Source: Streptomyces resistomycificus
GTDB lineage: Bacteria; Actinomycetota; Actinomycetes; Streptomycetales; Streptomycetaceae
NCBI RefSeq assembly: GCF_001514265.1
Contig: NZ_KQ948989.1
Location: 124,001 to 188,000, forward strand
Reading direction: 5' to 3'
Length of the DNA: 64,000 nt
This document shows, piece after piece, positions 43,833-52,254 of the stretch; positions within the stretch are counted from its first letter, which is position 1; each line of letters starts with the position of its first letter. The notes below the pieces were generated by a model. That model worked only from the letters and a program-made list of their open reading frames with translations. It was not told the origin of the DNA and made no database searches. The position numbers and the translations under genes are program-made.

Positions 43833-44432
43833 ATGAGCGATGACGACGACATGGACGAAGTGCTGGCCGAGGTCGGTCCCCGGCTGCGGCGGATCCGCAG
43901 GGAGCGGGGGGCCACGCTGGCCGGCCTGTCGGAGGCGACCGGCATCTCGGTGAGCACGCTCTCCCGGCTGGAGTCGGGGCTGCGCAAGCCCAGCCTGGAA
44001 CTGCTGCTGCCGATCGCGCGGGCTCACGAGGTGGCGCTGGACGAGCTGGTCGGCGCTCGGCCGGTGCGCGATCCGCGGGTGCGGGCCGAGCCGATCACGA
44101 GGCACGGCCGCACGTACTGGCCGCTGACGCGCCAGCCCGGCGGTCTGCAGGCCTTCAAGGTGCTGGTGCCGCAGCAGCCGGACGAGCCGGAGCCGCGGAC
44201 CCATGAGGGTTACGAGTGGCTGTACGTGATGTCGGGACGGCTGAGGATGATCCTGGGCGACTACGACATCGTCCTGGCCACGGGTGAGGCCGTCGAGTTC
44301 GACACCCGGGTGCCGCACTGGTTCGGGTCGACGGGGGAGGGGCCGGTGGAGTTCCTGAGTCTGTTCGGGCCGCAGGGGGAGCGGATGCACGTGCGGGCAC
44401 GGCCGAAGCGCAAGCGTGGCGAAGACGACTGA
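43833..44432 (+). CDS. XRE-family regulator with cupin domain
   Basis: A 199-residue regulator. Helix-turn-helix about residues 14-68 (LRRIRRERGATLAGLSEATG, then STLSRLESGLRKPSLELLL); cupin about 110-190 (THEGYEWLYVMSGRLRMILGD, then TGEAVEFDTRVPHWFG). This architecture often senses a small molecule and controls an adjacent enzyme gene, here the divergent flavoprotein. The ATG at 43833 fits the promoter spacing better than the ATG at 43824. Confidence 0.9.
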   Translation: MSDDDDMDEVLAEVGPRLRRIRRERGATLAGLSEATGISVSTLSRLESGLRKPSLELLLPIARAHEVALDELVGARPVRDPRVRAEPITRHGRTYWPLTRQPGGLQAFKVLVPQQPDEPEPRTHEGYEWLYVMSGRLRMILGDYDIVLATGEAVEFDTRVPHWFGSTGEGPVEFLSLFGPQGERMHVRARPKRKRGEDD

Positions 44433-44441
44433 CGCCGACGG

Positions 44442-44471
44442 TTCCCTGGAGAGCAAGCGACCGCTTAGTAT
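44442..44471 (+). promoter_or_regulatory. Promoter with inverted-repeat operator for the acyl-CoA dehydrogenase operon
   Basis: AAGC-GACC-GCTT (44455-44466) lies between a weak -35 (TTCCCT, 44442-44447) and a -10 TAGTAT (44466-44471). The wider string reads CAAGCGACCGCTTAGTA, a form common in front of actinobacterial acyl-CoA degradation genes controlled by TetR proteins. Confidence 0.55.
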
Positions 44472-44515
44472 GCGGTGGAGCCCGGTCAGACGACGCAGTC
44501 CCGTGGAGGCCCCGC

Positions 44516-45493
44516 ATGCAGGCTTGGCAAGTGCACGAGAACGGTGAGCCGAGCGAGGTGATGCGCCTCGAGGACGTGGCGCGCCCCACGCCCGGTGACG
44601 GCCAGGTCCTGCTGAAGGTGCGTGCCGCGAACATCAACTTCCCGGACGTGCTCATGGTCCGGGGCCACTACCAGGTCAGGCCGCCACTGCCGTTCACCCC
44701 GGGAGTGGAGATCTGCGGCGAGACCGAGGACGGACGGCGGGTCATCGCCAACCCGGCGCTGCCGTACGGCGGTTTCGCCGAGTACGCCGTCGCGGACGCC
44801 GCCGCCCTGCTGCCCGCGCCCGACGCGCTGGACGACGCCCAGGCCGCCGCCCTGCACATCGGCTACCAGACCGGCTGGTTCGGACTGCACCGACGGGCCG
44901 GCCTGGAAGCCGGTGAGACCCTGCTCGTCCACGCTGCCGCAGGAGGGGTCGGCAGCGCGGCCGTGCAGCTCGGGAAGGCCGCCGGCGCCCGGGTGATCGG
45001 TGTCGTCGGCGGCGCCGACAAGGCCGCCGTCGCCCGGGACCTGGGCTGTGACGTGGTCGTCGACCGGCGCGCCGAGGACGTCATCGCCGCCGTGAAGGAG
45101 GCGACCGGCGGCCGCGGTGCCGACGTGGTCTACGACCCGGTCGGCGGCGAGGCCTACACCCAGTCGACCAAGGTCGTCGCCTTCGAGGGCCGGATCGTCG
45201 TCGTCGGCTTCGCGAGCGGCACGATTCCCGGCCCGTCGCTCAACCACGCCCTGGTGAAGAACTACTCGATCCTCGGCCTGCACTGGGGCCTGTACAACAC
45301 CAAGAACCCCAAACTGGTCCGGCACTGCCACGAGCAGCTCACCGAGCTGGCGGCGCGGGGTGCGATCAAACCGCTGGTGAGTGAGCGGGTGCCGCTGCGT
45401 GAGGCCGCCGCCGCCGTACAGAGGGTCGGCGCGGGTGTCACCACCGGCCGCCTCGCCGTCGTCCCCGCCCTGACCGAAGGAGGAGCGGCATGA
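44516..45493 (+). CDS. NADPH:quinone oxidoreductase family protein (zinc-free MDR)
   Basis: A 325-residue medium-chain reductase/dehydrogenase. GroES-like part about 1-125; Rossmann motif LVHAAAGGVGSAAVQLGKAAGARVIGVVG (about 140-168); no structural zinc cysteines. It starts the operon with two acyl-CoA dehydrogenase genes (4-base overlap with the next), so it may act on an enoyl or quinone intermediate or regenerate electron carriers; the physiological substrate is unknown. Confidence 0.9.
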   Translation: MQAWQVHENGEPSEVMRLEDVARPTPGDGQVLLKVRAANINFPDVLMVRGHYQVRPPLPFTPGVEICGETEDGRRVIANPALPYGGFAEYAVADAAALLPAPDALDDAQAAALHIGYQTGWFGLHRRAGLEAGETLLVHAAAGGVGSAAVQLGKAAGARVIGVVGGADKAAVARDLGCDVVVDRRAEDVIAAVKEATGGRGADVVYDPVGGEAYTQSTKVVAFEGRIVVVGFASGTIPGPSLNHALVKNYSILGLHWGLYNTKNPKLVRHCHEQLTELAARGAIKPLVSERVPLREAAAAVQRVGAGVTTGRLAVVPALTEGGAA

Positions 45494-46671
45494 CCGACGC
45501 AGCCGAACTGCGCCGCCGCACACAGGAGTTGCTGGCCGCCCACCCGCCCGCCGGTACCGACCGGCTCGACTTCCTCAAGGCCCGCTTCGACGCCGGACTG
45601 GCCTGGGTGCACTACCCGCAGGGCCTCGGTGGACTGGGTGCTCCCCGCTCCCTCCAGGTCGTGGTGGACTCCGAGCTGGAGGCCGCGGGCGCTCCCGACA
45701 ACGACCCGCGGCGCATCGGCATCGGCCTCGGGATGGCCGCGCCGACGATCCTGAAGTACGGCACCGAGGAACAGAAGCAGCGCTTCCTGCGGCCCCTGTG
45801 GGTGGGGGAGGAGGTCTGGTGCCAGCTCTTCAGCGAGCCCGGCGCCGGATCCGACCTCGCCGCGCTCGGCACCCGGGCGGTACGCGAGGGCGACGGCTGG
45901 GTCGTCAACGGGCAGAAGGTGTGGACGTCCAGCGCCCATCTCGCCCGCTGGGCCATCCTCATCGCCCGCACCGACGCGGACGTGCCCAAGCACGCCGGCA
46001 TCACCTACTTCCTGTGCGACATGACCGACCCGGGAGTCGAGGTCCGGCCCCTGCGCTAGATCACCGGCGAGGCCGAGTTCAACGAGGTGTTCCTCACCGA
46101 CGTCCGCATCCCCGACTCCCGCCGCCTCGGCGAGGTCGGCGACGGCTGGCGGGTCGCGCAGACCACGCTGAACAACGAACGTGTCGCCATCGGCGGCATG
46201 CGGCTGCCCCGCGAGGGCGGCATGATCGGTCCGGCCGCCGCCACCTGGCGCGAGCGCCCCGAACTGCGCACCCACGACCTGCACCAGCGCCTGCTGAAGC
46301 TGTGGGTCGAGGCCGAGGTCGCCCGCCTCACCGGCGAGCGGCTGCGCCAGCAGCTGGTGGCCGGCCAGCCCGGCCCCGAGGGCGCCGGCATGAAACTCGC
46401 GTTCGCCCGCCTCAACCAGGAGATCAGCGGCCTGGAGGTCGAACTCCTCGGCGAGGAGGGCCTGTCGTACGACGACTGGACCATGCGCCGGCCGGAGCTG
46501 GTCGACTTCACCGGCCGGGAGGCCGGCTACCGCTACCTCCGCTCCAAGGGCAACAGCATCGAGGGCGGAACCACCGAGATCCTGCTGAACATCGTCGCCG
46601 AGCGCGTCCTGGGCCTGCCCGCCGAGCCGCGCACCGACAAGGACGTCGCATGGAAGGACCTGGCGCGATGA
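45490..46671 (+). pseudogene. Acyl-CoA dehydrogenase interrupted by an in-frame amber codon
   Basis: The frame runs from ATG 45490 to TGA 46671 (393 residues if read through) and is homologous to acyl-CoA dehydrogenase across its length, but codon 190 (46057-46059) is TAG. The protein reads ...GVEVRPLR-stop-ITGEAEFNEVFLTDVR..., where relatives have Gln, so CAG to TAG is the simplest change. Before the stop: FSEPGAGSDLAALGTRAVR and GQKVWTSSAHLA (FAD side); after it: RYLRSKGNSIEGGTTEILLNIVAERVLGLP. The frame and codon usage continue undisturbed. It overlaps the next gene by 4 bases. Either recently inactivated, read through, or a sequence error. Confidence 0.85.
46057..46059 (+). other. Premature amber stop (TAG) in the acyl-CoA dehydrogenase frame
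   Basis: TAG is flanked by CGC and ATC in frame. The homology on both sides is continuous and no frameshift is present. Confidence 0.9.
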
Positions 46672-47741
46672 CAGATCTTCTCTACTCGGAGGAGGAAGAG
46701 GCGCTCCGCTCCGCCGTCCGCGACCTGCTCACGGACCACTGCGACGCGGCCGGGGTGATAGCGCGGACCGAGTCCGACGCACCGCACGACCGCGCCCTGT
46801 GGAAGGCGCTCGCCGACGGCATGGGCCTCGCCGGGCTCCTGGTGCCCGAGGCACACGGCGGCCACGGTGCCACGCACCGCGAAGCCGCCGTCGTCCTGGA
46901 GGAGCTGGGCCGGGCCGTCGCTCCCGTGCCCTATCTGACCAGTGCCGTCGTCGCCACCGAGGCGCTGCTGGCCTGCGAGGCCGGCGAACTCCTCGCCGAC
47001 CTGGCGTCCGGCCGGCGCGTCGGCGCCCTCGCCGTCGCCCTGCACCTCGCGCCGGGCGCCGCCCACCGGACCGTACGGCTGGAAGACGGCACTCTGCACG
47101 GGGAGTTGACGGGCATCGCCGACGCGGCCGTGGCCGACGTGCTGCTCGTCCCCGCCGAGGACGGCGGGCTGTACGCGGTCGAGGCGGACGCCGTGACCAT
47201 CACCCCCCAGGTGTCGCTGGACCTGACCCGGCCGCTGGCCACCGTCACCCTCGACGGTGCCGCCGCCACCCGGATCGGGGACGCCGGACCCGCCGTACGA
47301 CGAGCCCTGCGGGCCGGCGCCGGGCTGCTCGCCTCCGAGCAGTTCGGGCTCGCGGACTGGTCGTTGACGGAGACGGTTCGCTACCTCAAGGAGCGCAAGC
47401 AGTTCAACCGGCCGGTCGGCGGGTTCCAGGCACTCAAGCACCGGCTCGCCCAGCTGTGGCTCGAGGTCGTCAACCTGCGGGCCGCCGCACGCAACGCGGC
47501 CGACGCGCTCGCCACCGGCGAGGACGTCGACGTGGCGGTCGCCGTCGCCCAGGCGTACGCGGCGCCGGTCGCCGTGCACGCCGCCGAGGAGGCGGTCCAG
47601 CTGCACGGCGGCATCGGGATGACGTGGGAACACCCGGCCCACCTCTACCTGAAGCGGTCGAAGGCCGACTCCCTCGCGTACGGCACGGCGGGCGCCCACC
47701 GGGAGGCGGTGGCCGAACTCGTCGGTCTCCAGGCGCCCTGA
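46668..47741 (+). CDS. Acyl-CoA dehydrogenase-like subunit
   Basis: A 357-residue acyl-CoA dehydrogenase homologue. Typical parts: VPEAHGGHGATHREAAVVLEELG, YLKERKQFNRPVGGFQALKHRLA and AVQLHGGIGMTWEHPAHLYLKRSKA. The C-terminal catalytic-Glu motif (FEGTSE-like) is absent, as in the non-catalytic partner of heteromeric FadE pairs in actinobacteria. Start ATG 46668 overlaps the stop of the preceding dehydrogenase, so the two were probably made as a complex; the partner is now interrupted by an amber codon. Confidence 0.88.
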   Translation: MTDLLYSEEEEALRSAVRDLLTDHCDAAGVIARTESDAPHDRALWKALADGMGLAGLLVPEAHGGHGATHREAAVVLEELGRAVAPVPYLTSAVVATEALLACEAGELLADLASGRRVGALAVALHLAPGAAHRTVRLEDGTLHGELTGIADAAVADVLLVPAEDGGLYAVEADAVTITPQVSLDLTRPLATVTLDGAAATRIGDAGPAVRRALRAGAGLLASEQFGLADWSLTETVRYLKERKQFNRPVGGFQALKHRLAQLWLEVVNLRAAARNAADALATGEDVDVAVAVAQAYAAPVAVHAAEEAVQLHGGIGMTWEHPAHLYLKRSKADSLAYGTAGAHREAVAELVGLQAP

Positions 47742-47760
47742 CGTTCACCGGGCGAAGCCC

Positions 47761-47797
47761 GCGAGAAGCCCGTCCCACCTGGGGCGGGCTTCTTCGC
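47761..47797 (+). terminator. Terminator hairpin of the acyl-CoA dehydrogenase operon
   Basis: GAAGCCCG (47765-47772) pairs with CGGGCTTC (47785-47792) and the stem extends outward (GCGAG with CTTCGC). It begins 20 bases after the operon's last stop. Confidence 0.75.
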
Positions 47798-47924
47798 GCG
47801 TACCGCCCGTACGAAGTGAACGGACAGCGGCAGTCCGGCCAACTCCTCTCCCGGCACTGCTCCTTGGGCCCTTCGGGAACGCATACTCTCTGCGGTCCCG
47901 TAAGGCCTACCAGGGAGGCAGCGC

Positions 47925-48782
47925 ATGGCCCTCACCACCCGTCGCGGAGCCCTCACCACCCTCGGCGCCGCCCTCGCGGGCACCGTCGCCCTGCCCGCCA
48001 CCAGCGCGCCGGCCGGCGAACGGACGCACGGCCCGCGGCCGTTGTGGCGCGCCCACGCCCACAACGACTACGAGCACCCGCGCCCCCTCCTCGACGCGCT
48101 CGACCACCGCTTCGGCAGCGTCGAGGCCGACATCCACCTCGTGGGCGACCAACTCCTCGTCGCCCACGACCCGGTGGACCTGGACCCGGCCCGCACCCTG
48201 GAGTCCCTCTACCTCGACCCGCTCGCCGCCCGCGTCCGGGCCCACCACGGCTCCGTGTACCGCCGTCACCGCGGGTCGCTGCAACTGCTCGTCGACATCA
48301 AGACCGAGGGCGCCTCGACGTACCTCGAACTCGACCGTCACCTCAAGCGCTACCGGCACCTGTTCACGACGTACGTCCACGGCCGCGTCCTGCCCGGCCC
48401 GGTCACCGTCGTGATCTCCGGCGACCGCGCCGCCCGCGCGCCCATGGCGGCACAGACCGTCCGACGGGCCTTCTACGACGGCCGGCTCGCCGATCTCGGC
48501 ACCTCGGCACCCGCCTCCTTCGTCCCGCTGATCAGCGACAACTGGACGCTCAACTTCACCTGGCCGGGTACGGGCGCCTTCCCGGACGCCGAGCGGCAGA
48601 AGCTGCGGACCATCACGCGGACCGCGCACGCGCGGGGACAGAAGGTCCGCTTCTGGGCCACCCCGGACGTGGCCGGCCCCGCCCGTGACGCGTTGTGGAG
48701 CGAACTGCTCGCCGCCGACGTCGACCACCTCAACACCGACGACCTCGCCGGACTGGAGGCCTTCCTGGACGCCCACCGGTAG
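47925..48782 (+). CDS. Secreted PI-PLC/GDPD-like phosphodiesterase family protein
   Basis: A 285-residue protein with a twin-arginine-like signal (TTRRGALTTLGAALAGTVALPATSA, about residues 4-29). The catalytic-type segment HAHNDYEHPRPLLDALDHRFGSVEADIHLV carries the His and Glu-x-Asp residues of the PLC-like phosphodiesterase superfamily; VDIKTEG and FWATPD follow as barrel strands. It likely hydrolyses a phosphodiester in the envelope or medium. GGGAGG precedes the ATG. Substrate unknown. Confidence 0.8.
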   Translation: MALTTRRGALTTLGAALAGTVALPATSAPAGERTHGPRPLWRAHAHNDYEHPRPLLDALDHRFGSVEADIHLVGDQLLVAHDPVDLDPARTLESLYLDPLAARVRAHHGSVYRRHRGSLQLLVDIKTEGASTYLELDRHLKRYRHLFTTYVHGRVLPGPVTVVISGDRAARAPMAAQTVRRAFYDGRLADLGTSAPASFVPLISDNWTLNFTWPGTGAFPDAERQKLRTITRTAHARGQKVRFWATPDVAGPARDALWSELLAADVDHLNTDDLAGLEAFLDAHR

Positions 48783-48905
48783 GCGCGCGCCGAACCGGCG
48801 GGACATCACACGTTCGGAGGACAGGTCAGCCGCCCGGACGAAGCCTCCGTTACGCCACACTTACGGCCGAACACCGTGAATCGGGCGTGGCGGAGGAGGT
48901 TGACG

Positions 48906-49100
48906 ATGGCGATTTCCATCTCTGTGGTGGTACTGCTGCTGATCCTGGCGGTGATCTTCCTGCGCAGCGGCGGGCTGAAGGTCTCCCACGCGCTGGTGTG
49001 CGCGCTGCTCGGCTTCTACCTGGCCGGTACGAGCATCGCGCCCACCATCAGCAGCGGTGTCACGGCGACGGCGGACATCGTCAGCGGCCTCAGGCCCTGA
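48906..49100 (+). CDS. Small conserved membrane protein
   Basis: A 64-residue protein with two hydrophobic helices (about 3-22 and 30-48). GGAGGAGG 6 bases upstream fixes the ATG at 48906. It converges on the phosphodiester glycosidase-like gene with a 22-base gap. No function can be assigned. Confidence 0.75.
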   Translation: MAISISVVVLLLILAVIFLRSGGLKVSHALVCALLGFYLAGTSIAPTISSGVTATADIVSGLRP

Positions 49101-49122
49101 GCCGGCCGCAGGCCCCGGGTCC

Positions 49123-50361
49123 CTACCGCTTCGAGAAGACCCCGATGCCGTTGGGGACGGGGCGTTCCGCACCGCCGGAGGGGTTGTTGCGCACCGAGAC
49201 CGCGGTGGCGCCCGGTGCGCGGGCGACCAGGGTCGTGGACCCGCCGCCGTCCAGGCTGAAGGCGTCGACCGCACCCGACTCCCGCATGGCCTGCGCCACT
49301 TCGGCGATCGTCAGACCCGAGCGGTACTCGGCCGCGCCGTCCAATGCGAACAGCAGCAGCCGCCGCCCACCGTCGGCCAGGCCCACGGCGGTGCGCACGG
49401 CCGAGGTCGTGTCGTCCAGACCGGGCAGCGGCCGGCCGTCCCTCAGGAGCGGGTATCCGCCGAGCGCGAAGCGGTACGGGATCCGCGACGGGGAAGCGGT
49501 CAGCCGGTGCCGTACCGTCACCTCCTCGCCCGCGGACAGCCTCCGCAGTCGCTGCGCGCCCTCCTCACGGCCGACGAGCACGGTCGTCCCCCGCGCGATG
49601 GGCCCGCTGCCCGGCCGGTCCGAGGCCGACACCACCCGGCCGCCGCGTACCGTCACCTCGTAGGTGTCCGTGCTGCACGGGGCCGCCCGGTCCGTGTCCG
49701 TGCCGCAGGTCGCCCGGACCCGGGAGGCACCGCCCCAGTCCACCGTGAACGCCCCGACGGACCCGACCGGCAGCGCGTACTGGTTCAGTCCGCCGAGCGG
49801 CAGCCGGCCCTCGGGTGTACGGACCGAGCCGAACAGGGTGAGCTCGCCGATCCGGGCCCGGCGGTCGGCGCCCACGCCGACCACGTCCCTGGTGCTCGTG
49901 CCGGGCGGCAGGGCGGGTCCGAATCGCTGGCCGTTCGGGACCGCCGCCTTGAGGGCGTGGCCCTTGGCGACCGCCGGTCCCACGCTCGCGCCCGTGGCCT
50001 CCACGCCCGGGTGCTGGGTCTCGGTGATGTTGAAGAAGTCGCCGTTGACGCCCGCGACGGCGCCCGCCGTGTCGGCCATCCGGGAGACGGTGGCCCGCGC
50101 GGCCACCGCTCCCGGGTACAGCAGGTCCACGCCGACGCGCGGGTCGCGCAGGTCGACGGTCAGCACGTGGGCGTGCGCGGTTCCCCTGGCCGCGGGGACG
50201 TCGTAGTGCGCGTACGTGACTCCCGAGGCGATGCGTACCCGGCTCGGTACGGCGTCGGCCGGTGCCGCCCCCACCAGGGCGGCACCGGCCAGTGTGCCGA
50301 GTGCCGTCAGTAACGTCAGTGCCGATCTGCCTGCTCCGAAACGAACTTGACGACGCGTCAC
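49123..50361 (-). CDS. Secreted phosphodiester glycosidase (NAGPA/DUF2233) family protein
   Basis: A 412-residue secreted protein starting at GTG 50361 behind CAGGGGGGATC, with a signal peptide (about 1-38, ending ADA). The NAGPA-type fold is indicated by AGVNGDFFNITE, FALGGYPLLRDGRPL and the signature FSLDGGGSTTLVARAPG near the C-terminus, ending NGIGVFSKR. Related bacterial enzymes cleave sugar-1-phosphodiesters of glycans or teichoic acids. Substrate unknown. Confidence 0.85.
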   Translation of the reverse strand: MTRRQVRFGAGRSALTLLTALGTLAGAALVGAAPADAVPSRVRIASGVTYAHYDVPAARGTAHAHVLTVDLRDPRVGVDLLYPGAVAARATVSRMADTAGAVAGVNGDFFNITETQHPGVEATGASVGPAVAKGHALKAAVPNGQRFGPALPPGTSTRDVVGVGADRRARIGELTLFGSVRTPEGRLPLGGLNQYALPVGSVGAFTVDWGGASRVRATCGTDTDRAAPCSTDTYEVTVRGGRVVSASDRPGSGPIARGTTVLVGREEGAQRLRRLSAGEEVTVRHRLTASPSRIPYRFALGGYPLLRDGRPLPGLDDTTSAVRTAVGLADGGRRLLLFALDGAAEYRSGLTIAEVAQAMRESGAVDAFSLDGGGSTTLVARAPGATAVSVRNNPSGGAERPVPNGIGVFSKR

Positions 50362-50436
50362 GATCCCCCCTGAGGTCTCGTCAACTGTTCCAGGACTCAG
50401 GGGAAGTGCACCAGACGGCGACGGCCGTCCGGGTGG

Positions 50437-50820
50437 TTACGCGTCGACGATCCGCGAACGGATGAGGAAGCGCACCCCCTCGGGTGCCTCCAGGGAGAAC
50501 CCGCTTCCCCGGCCCTCGACGACGTCCACGATCAACCGGGTGTGGCTCCACACCTCGTACTGGCTCCGCGACATCCAGAACGTCACCGCCTCCTCCACCC
50601 CGGCCACGTCCAGCTCCGCGAGCAGCACGTCCGAGTCGCCGGTGCGGAACTCACCGGCCGGGAAGCACATCGGGGCGCTGCCGTCGCAGCAGCCTCCGGA
50701 CTGGTGGAACATCAGCGGCCCGTGCGTCCGGCGCAGTCGGCGCAGCAGATCGGCCGCCGCGGGGGTGAGCTGGACGCGGGGGACCTCGTCGTAGGGAGGC
50801 GGTGCGGGTTCTTCGGCCAT
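50437..50820 (-). CDS. DUF779 family protein
   Basis: A 127-residue protein with a cysteine cluster (HQSGGCCDGSAPMCFP, about 38-53), typical of DUF779. Family members are often encoded beside acetaldehyde or ethanol dehydrogenases; none is adjacent here. The cysteines suggest metal or redox function. ATG 50820 is taken as start; the frame is open a little further. Confidence 0.85.
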   Translation of the reverse strand: MAEEPAPPPYDEVPRVQLTPAAADLLRRLRRTHGPLMFHQSGGCCDGSAPMCFPAGEFRTGDSDVLLAELDVAGVEEAVTFWMSRSQYEVWSHTRLIVDVVEGRGSGFSLEAPEGVRFLIRSRIVDA

Positions 50821-50874
50821 GGTCACCGAGTGCAGCACGCACAAGGTTGCGAAGGGGTTGCGGCGGGTGCCCGG

Positions 50875-52050
50875 TCAGCCGGCGTACGGGGTGAAGTGGG
50901 CCGGAGTGTGGTCGATCGGCAGGTCGGGGCGCCAGGCGGTGAGTCCCTGGGCGCTGCACACGAACAGGTTCTGGGGCAGTCGGTCGAGCGGGAACCAGCG
51001 CCAGTCGCCGACGCGTTCGCCGGGCTGGTCCGCCGCCTCACCGCGCCACGCCGTCACCACGGTGGCCACGGTGATCCGTACGACGTCGTCGACGTGGTCG
51101 AGGAGCGTGCCCAGGAGCCGCACGTCGGCCGTGCGGGCCTCGATGCCGGTCTCCTCGCGGAGTTCCCGTACGACCGTTTCCGGCAGCGACTCGCCGGGTT
51201 CGACGGTCCCGCCCGGCAGCTCCCAGGTGCCCCGGTGGTGGCGGCCCAGGAGCAGACCGCGCGGACCGTGCAGGATCGCGCCGACACCGATCGCGGCGTG
51301 CGGGACGGGCGGCCGGGAGGAGCGGGGGCGGGAGGAGACCCGGACCGGCCGGGTCACCCGGAAGATCCGGTACGAGGCCTGGTTGTCCGGGTCGGGTGCG
51401 TCCGACACGTCGATCCGATCGACGCGCAGCCCGTGCTCGGCGAGCAGCTGGGACCAGAGGTCCGGGGTGAGCACCCACATCCGCACCTCCACCTCGCCGC
51501 CGCCGGCGAGCCGCAGGGTCTCGGGCCGTGACGCGACGACGGACGACGGCCCGTCGCCCCGCGAGTTGGTGTGCAGCACCGTGAAACACAGCGTTCCGCC
51601 GGGCCTGAGCGCCGTGGCGAGTGCGGGCAGCAGCCGACGGGGGTCGATGTAGGGGACGGCGTTGACGGAGTAGATGACGTCGTACGGCTCGGCCGCGCGC
51701 AGGTGGTCCACCGCGTCGGCCCGCACCACCCGCAGCCCGGCCAGGTCGCCGTAGCGGGCGCGGGCCCGCTCGCACTGGCTGGGCGAGGAGTCCACCGCGT
51801 CGACCGACGCGCCGTACGCGCGGACGAGATGCGCCGCCTGCCGCGCCGGACCGCAGCCGAGGTCGAGGACCCGCCGCCCCGCCGGCTCGCCGAGGAGCTC
51901 TGTGCCCGGCCCGGTGCCCCACCCACCCCAGTCGATCCGCTCCACCTCGGTGAGGACCGTGCCCTGCCGCAGGTGGTGGGTCCCGTACGCGTCCCAGGCC
52001 TCGGCGTTGACCGACTCCGCCTCGCCGGAGTCGAGGGGGTGCGCTGTCAC
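50875..52050 (-). CDS. Fusion of class I SAM methyltransferase and Nudix hydrolase
   Basis: A 391-residue two-domain protein. Methyltransferase (about 1-225): SAM motif [14 protein letters not shown], then [10 protein letters not shown] and [16 protein letters not shown] short Arg/Ser/Pro linker (about 228-245) leads to a Nudix domain (about 247-391) with a complete box, G-G-T-V-E-P-G-E ... R-E-L-R-E-E-T-G-I. The start is GTG 52050, behind CGGGAGG. This bifunctional arrangement recurs in Streptomyces but its substrate is unknown. Confidence 0.88.
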   Translation of the reverse strand: MTAHPLDSGEAESVNAEAWDAYGTHHLRQGTVLTEVERIDWGGWGTGPGTELLGEPAGRRVLDLGCGPARQAAHLVRAYGASVDAVDSSPSQCERARARYGDLAGLRVVRADAVDHLRAAEPYDVIYSVNAVPYIDPRRLLPALATALRPGGTLCFTVLHTNSRGDGPSSVVASRPETLRLAGGGEVEVRMWVLTPDLWSQLLAEHGLRVDRIDVSDAPDPDNQASYRIFRVTRPVRVSSRPRSSRPPVPHAAIGVGAILHGPRGLLLGRHHRGTWELPGGTVEPGESLPETVVRELREETGIEARTADVRLLGTLLDHVDDVVRITVATVVTAWRGEAADQPGERVGDWRWFPLDRLPQNLFVCSAQGLTAWRPDLPIDHTPAHFTPYAG

Positions 52051-52172
52051 GAAGCCTCCCGGGTGTACTGGTCGCGGGTCTCGGACCTTACGGGAAGTGT
52101 CCTGCCACGAATCGCCGAGGACCGTCACGCCACCGTGGTCGTCGAGGCGGCGGCGACCAGTGGTGGAACCGT

Positions 52173-52229
52173 CCGGACCTCAGCGGCACCGGACGAACGT
52201 CGGGTTCGTCCGGTGCCGCTGAGGTCCGG
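52173..52229. terminator. Perfect 26-bp stem hairpin downstream of the GH43 gene
   Basis: 52173-52198 and 52204-52229 are exact inverted repeats (26 bp) around a 5-base loop. It starts 26 bases after the stop of the giant glycosidase (minus strand) and precedes the methyltransferase gene. No T-run; the length of perfect pairing is exceptional for this window. Confidence 0.8.
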
Positions 52230-52254
52230 TCCTGCGGGGTCTTCTCCGCCCGGT

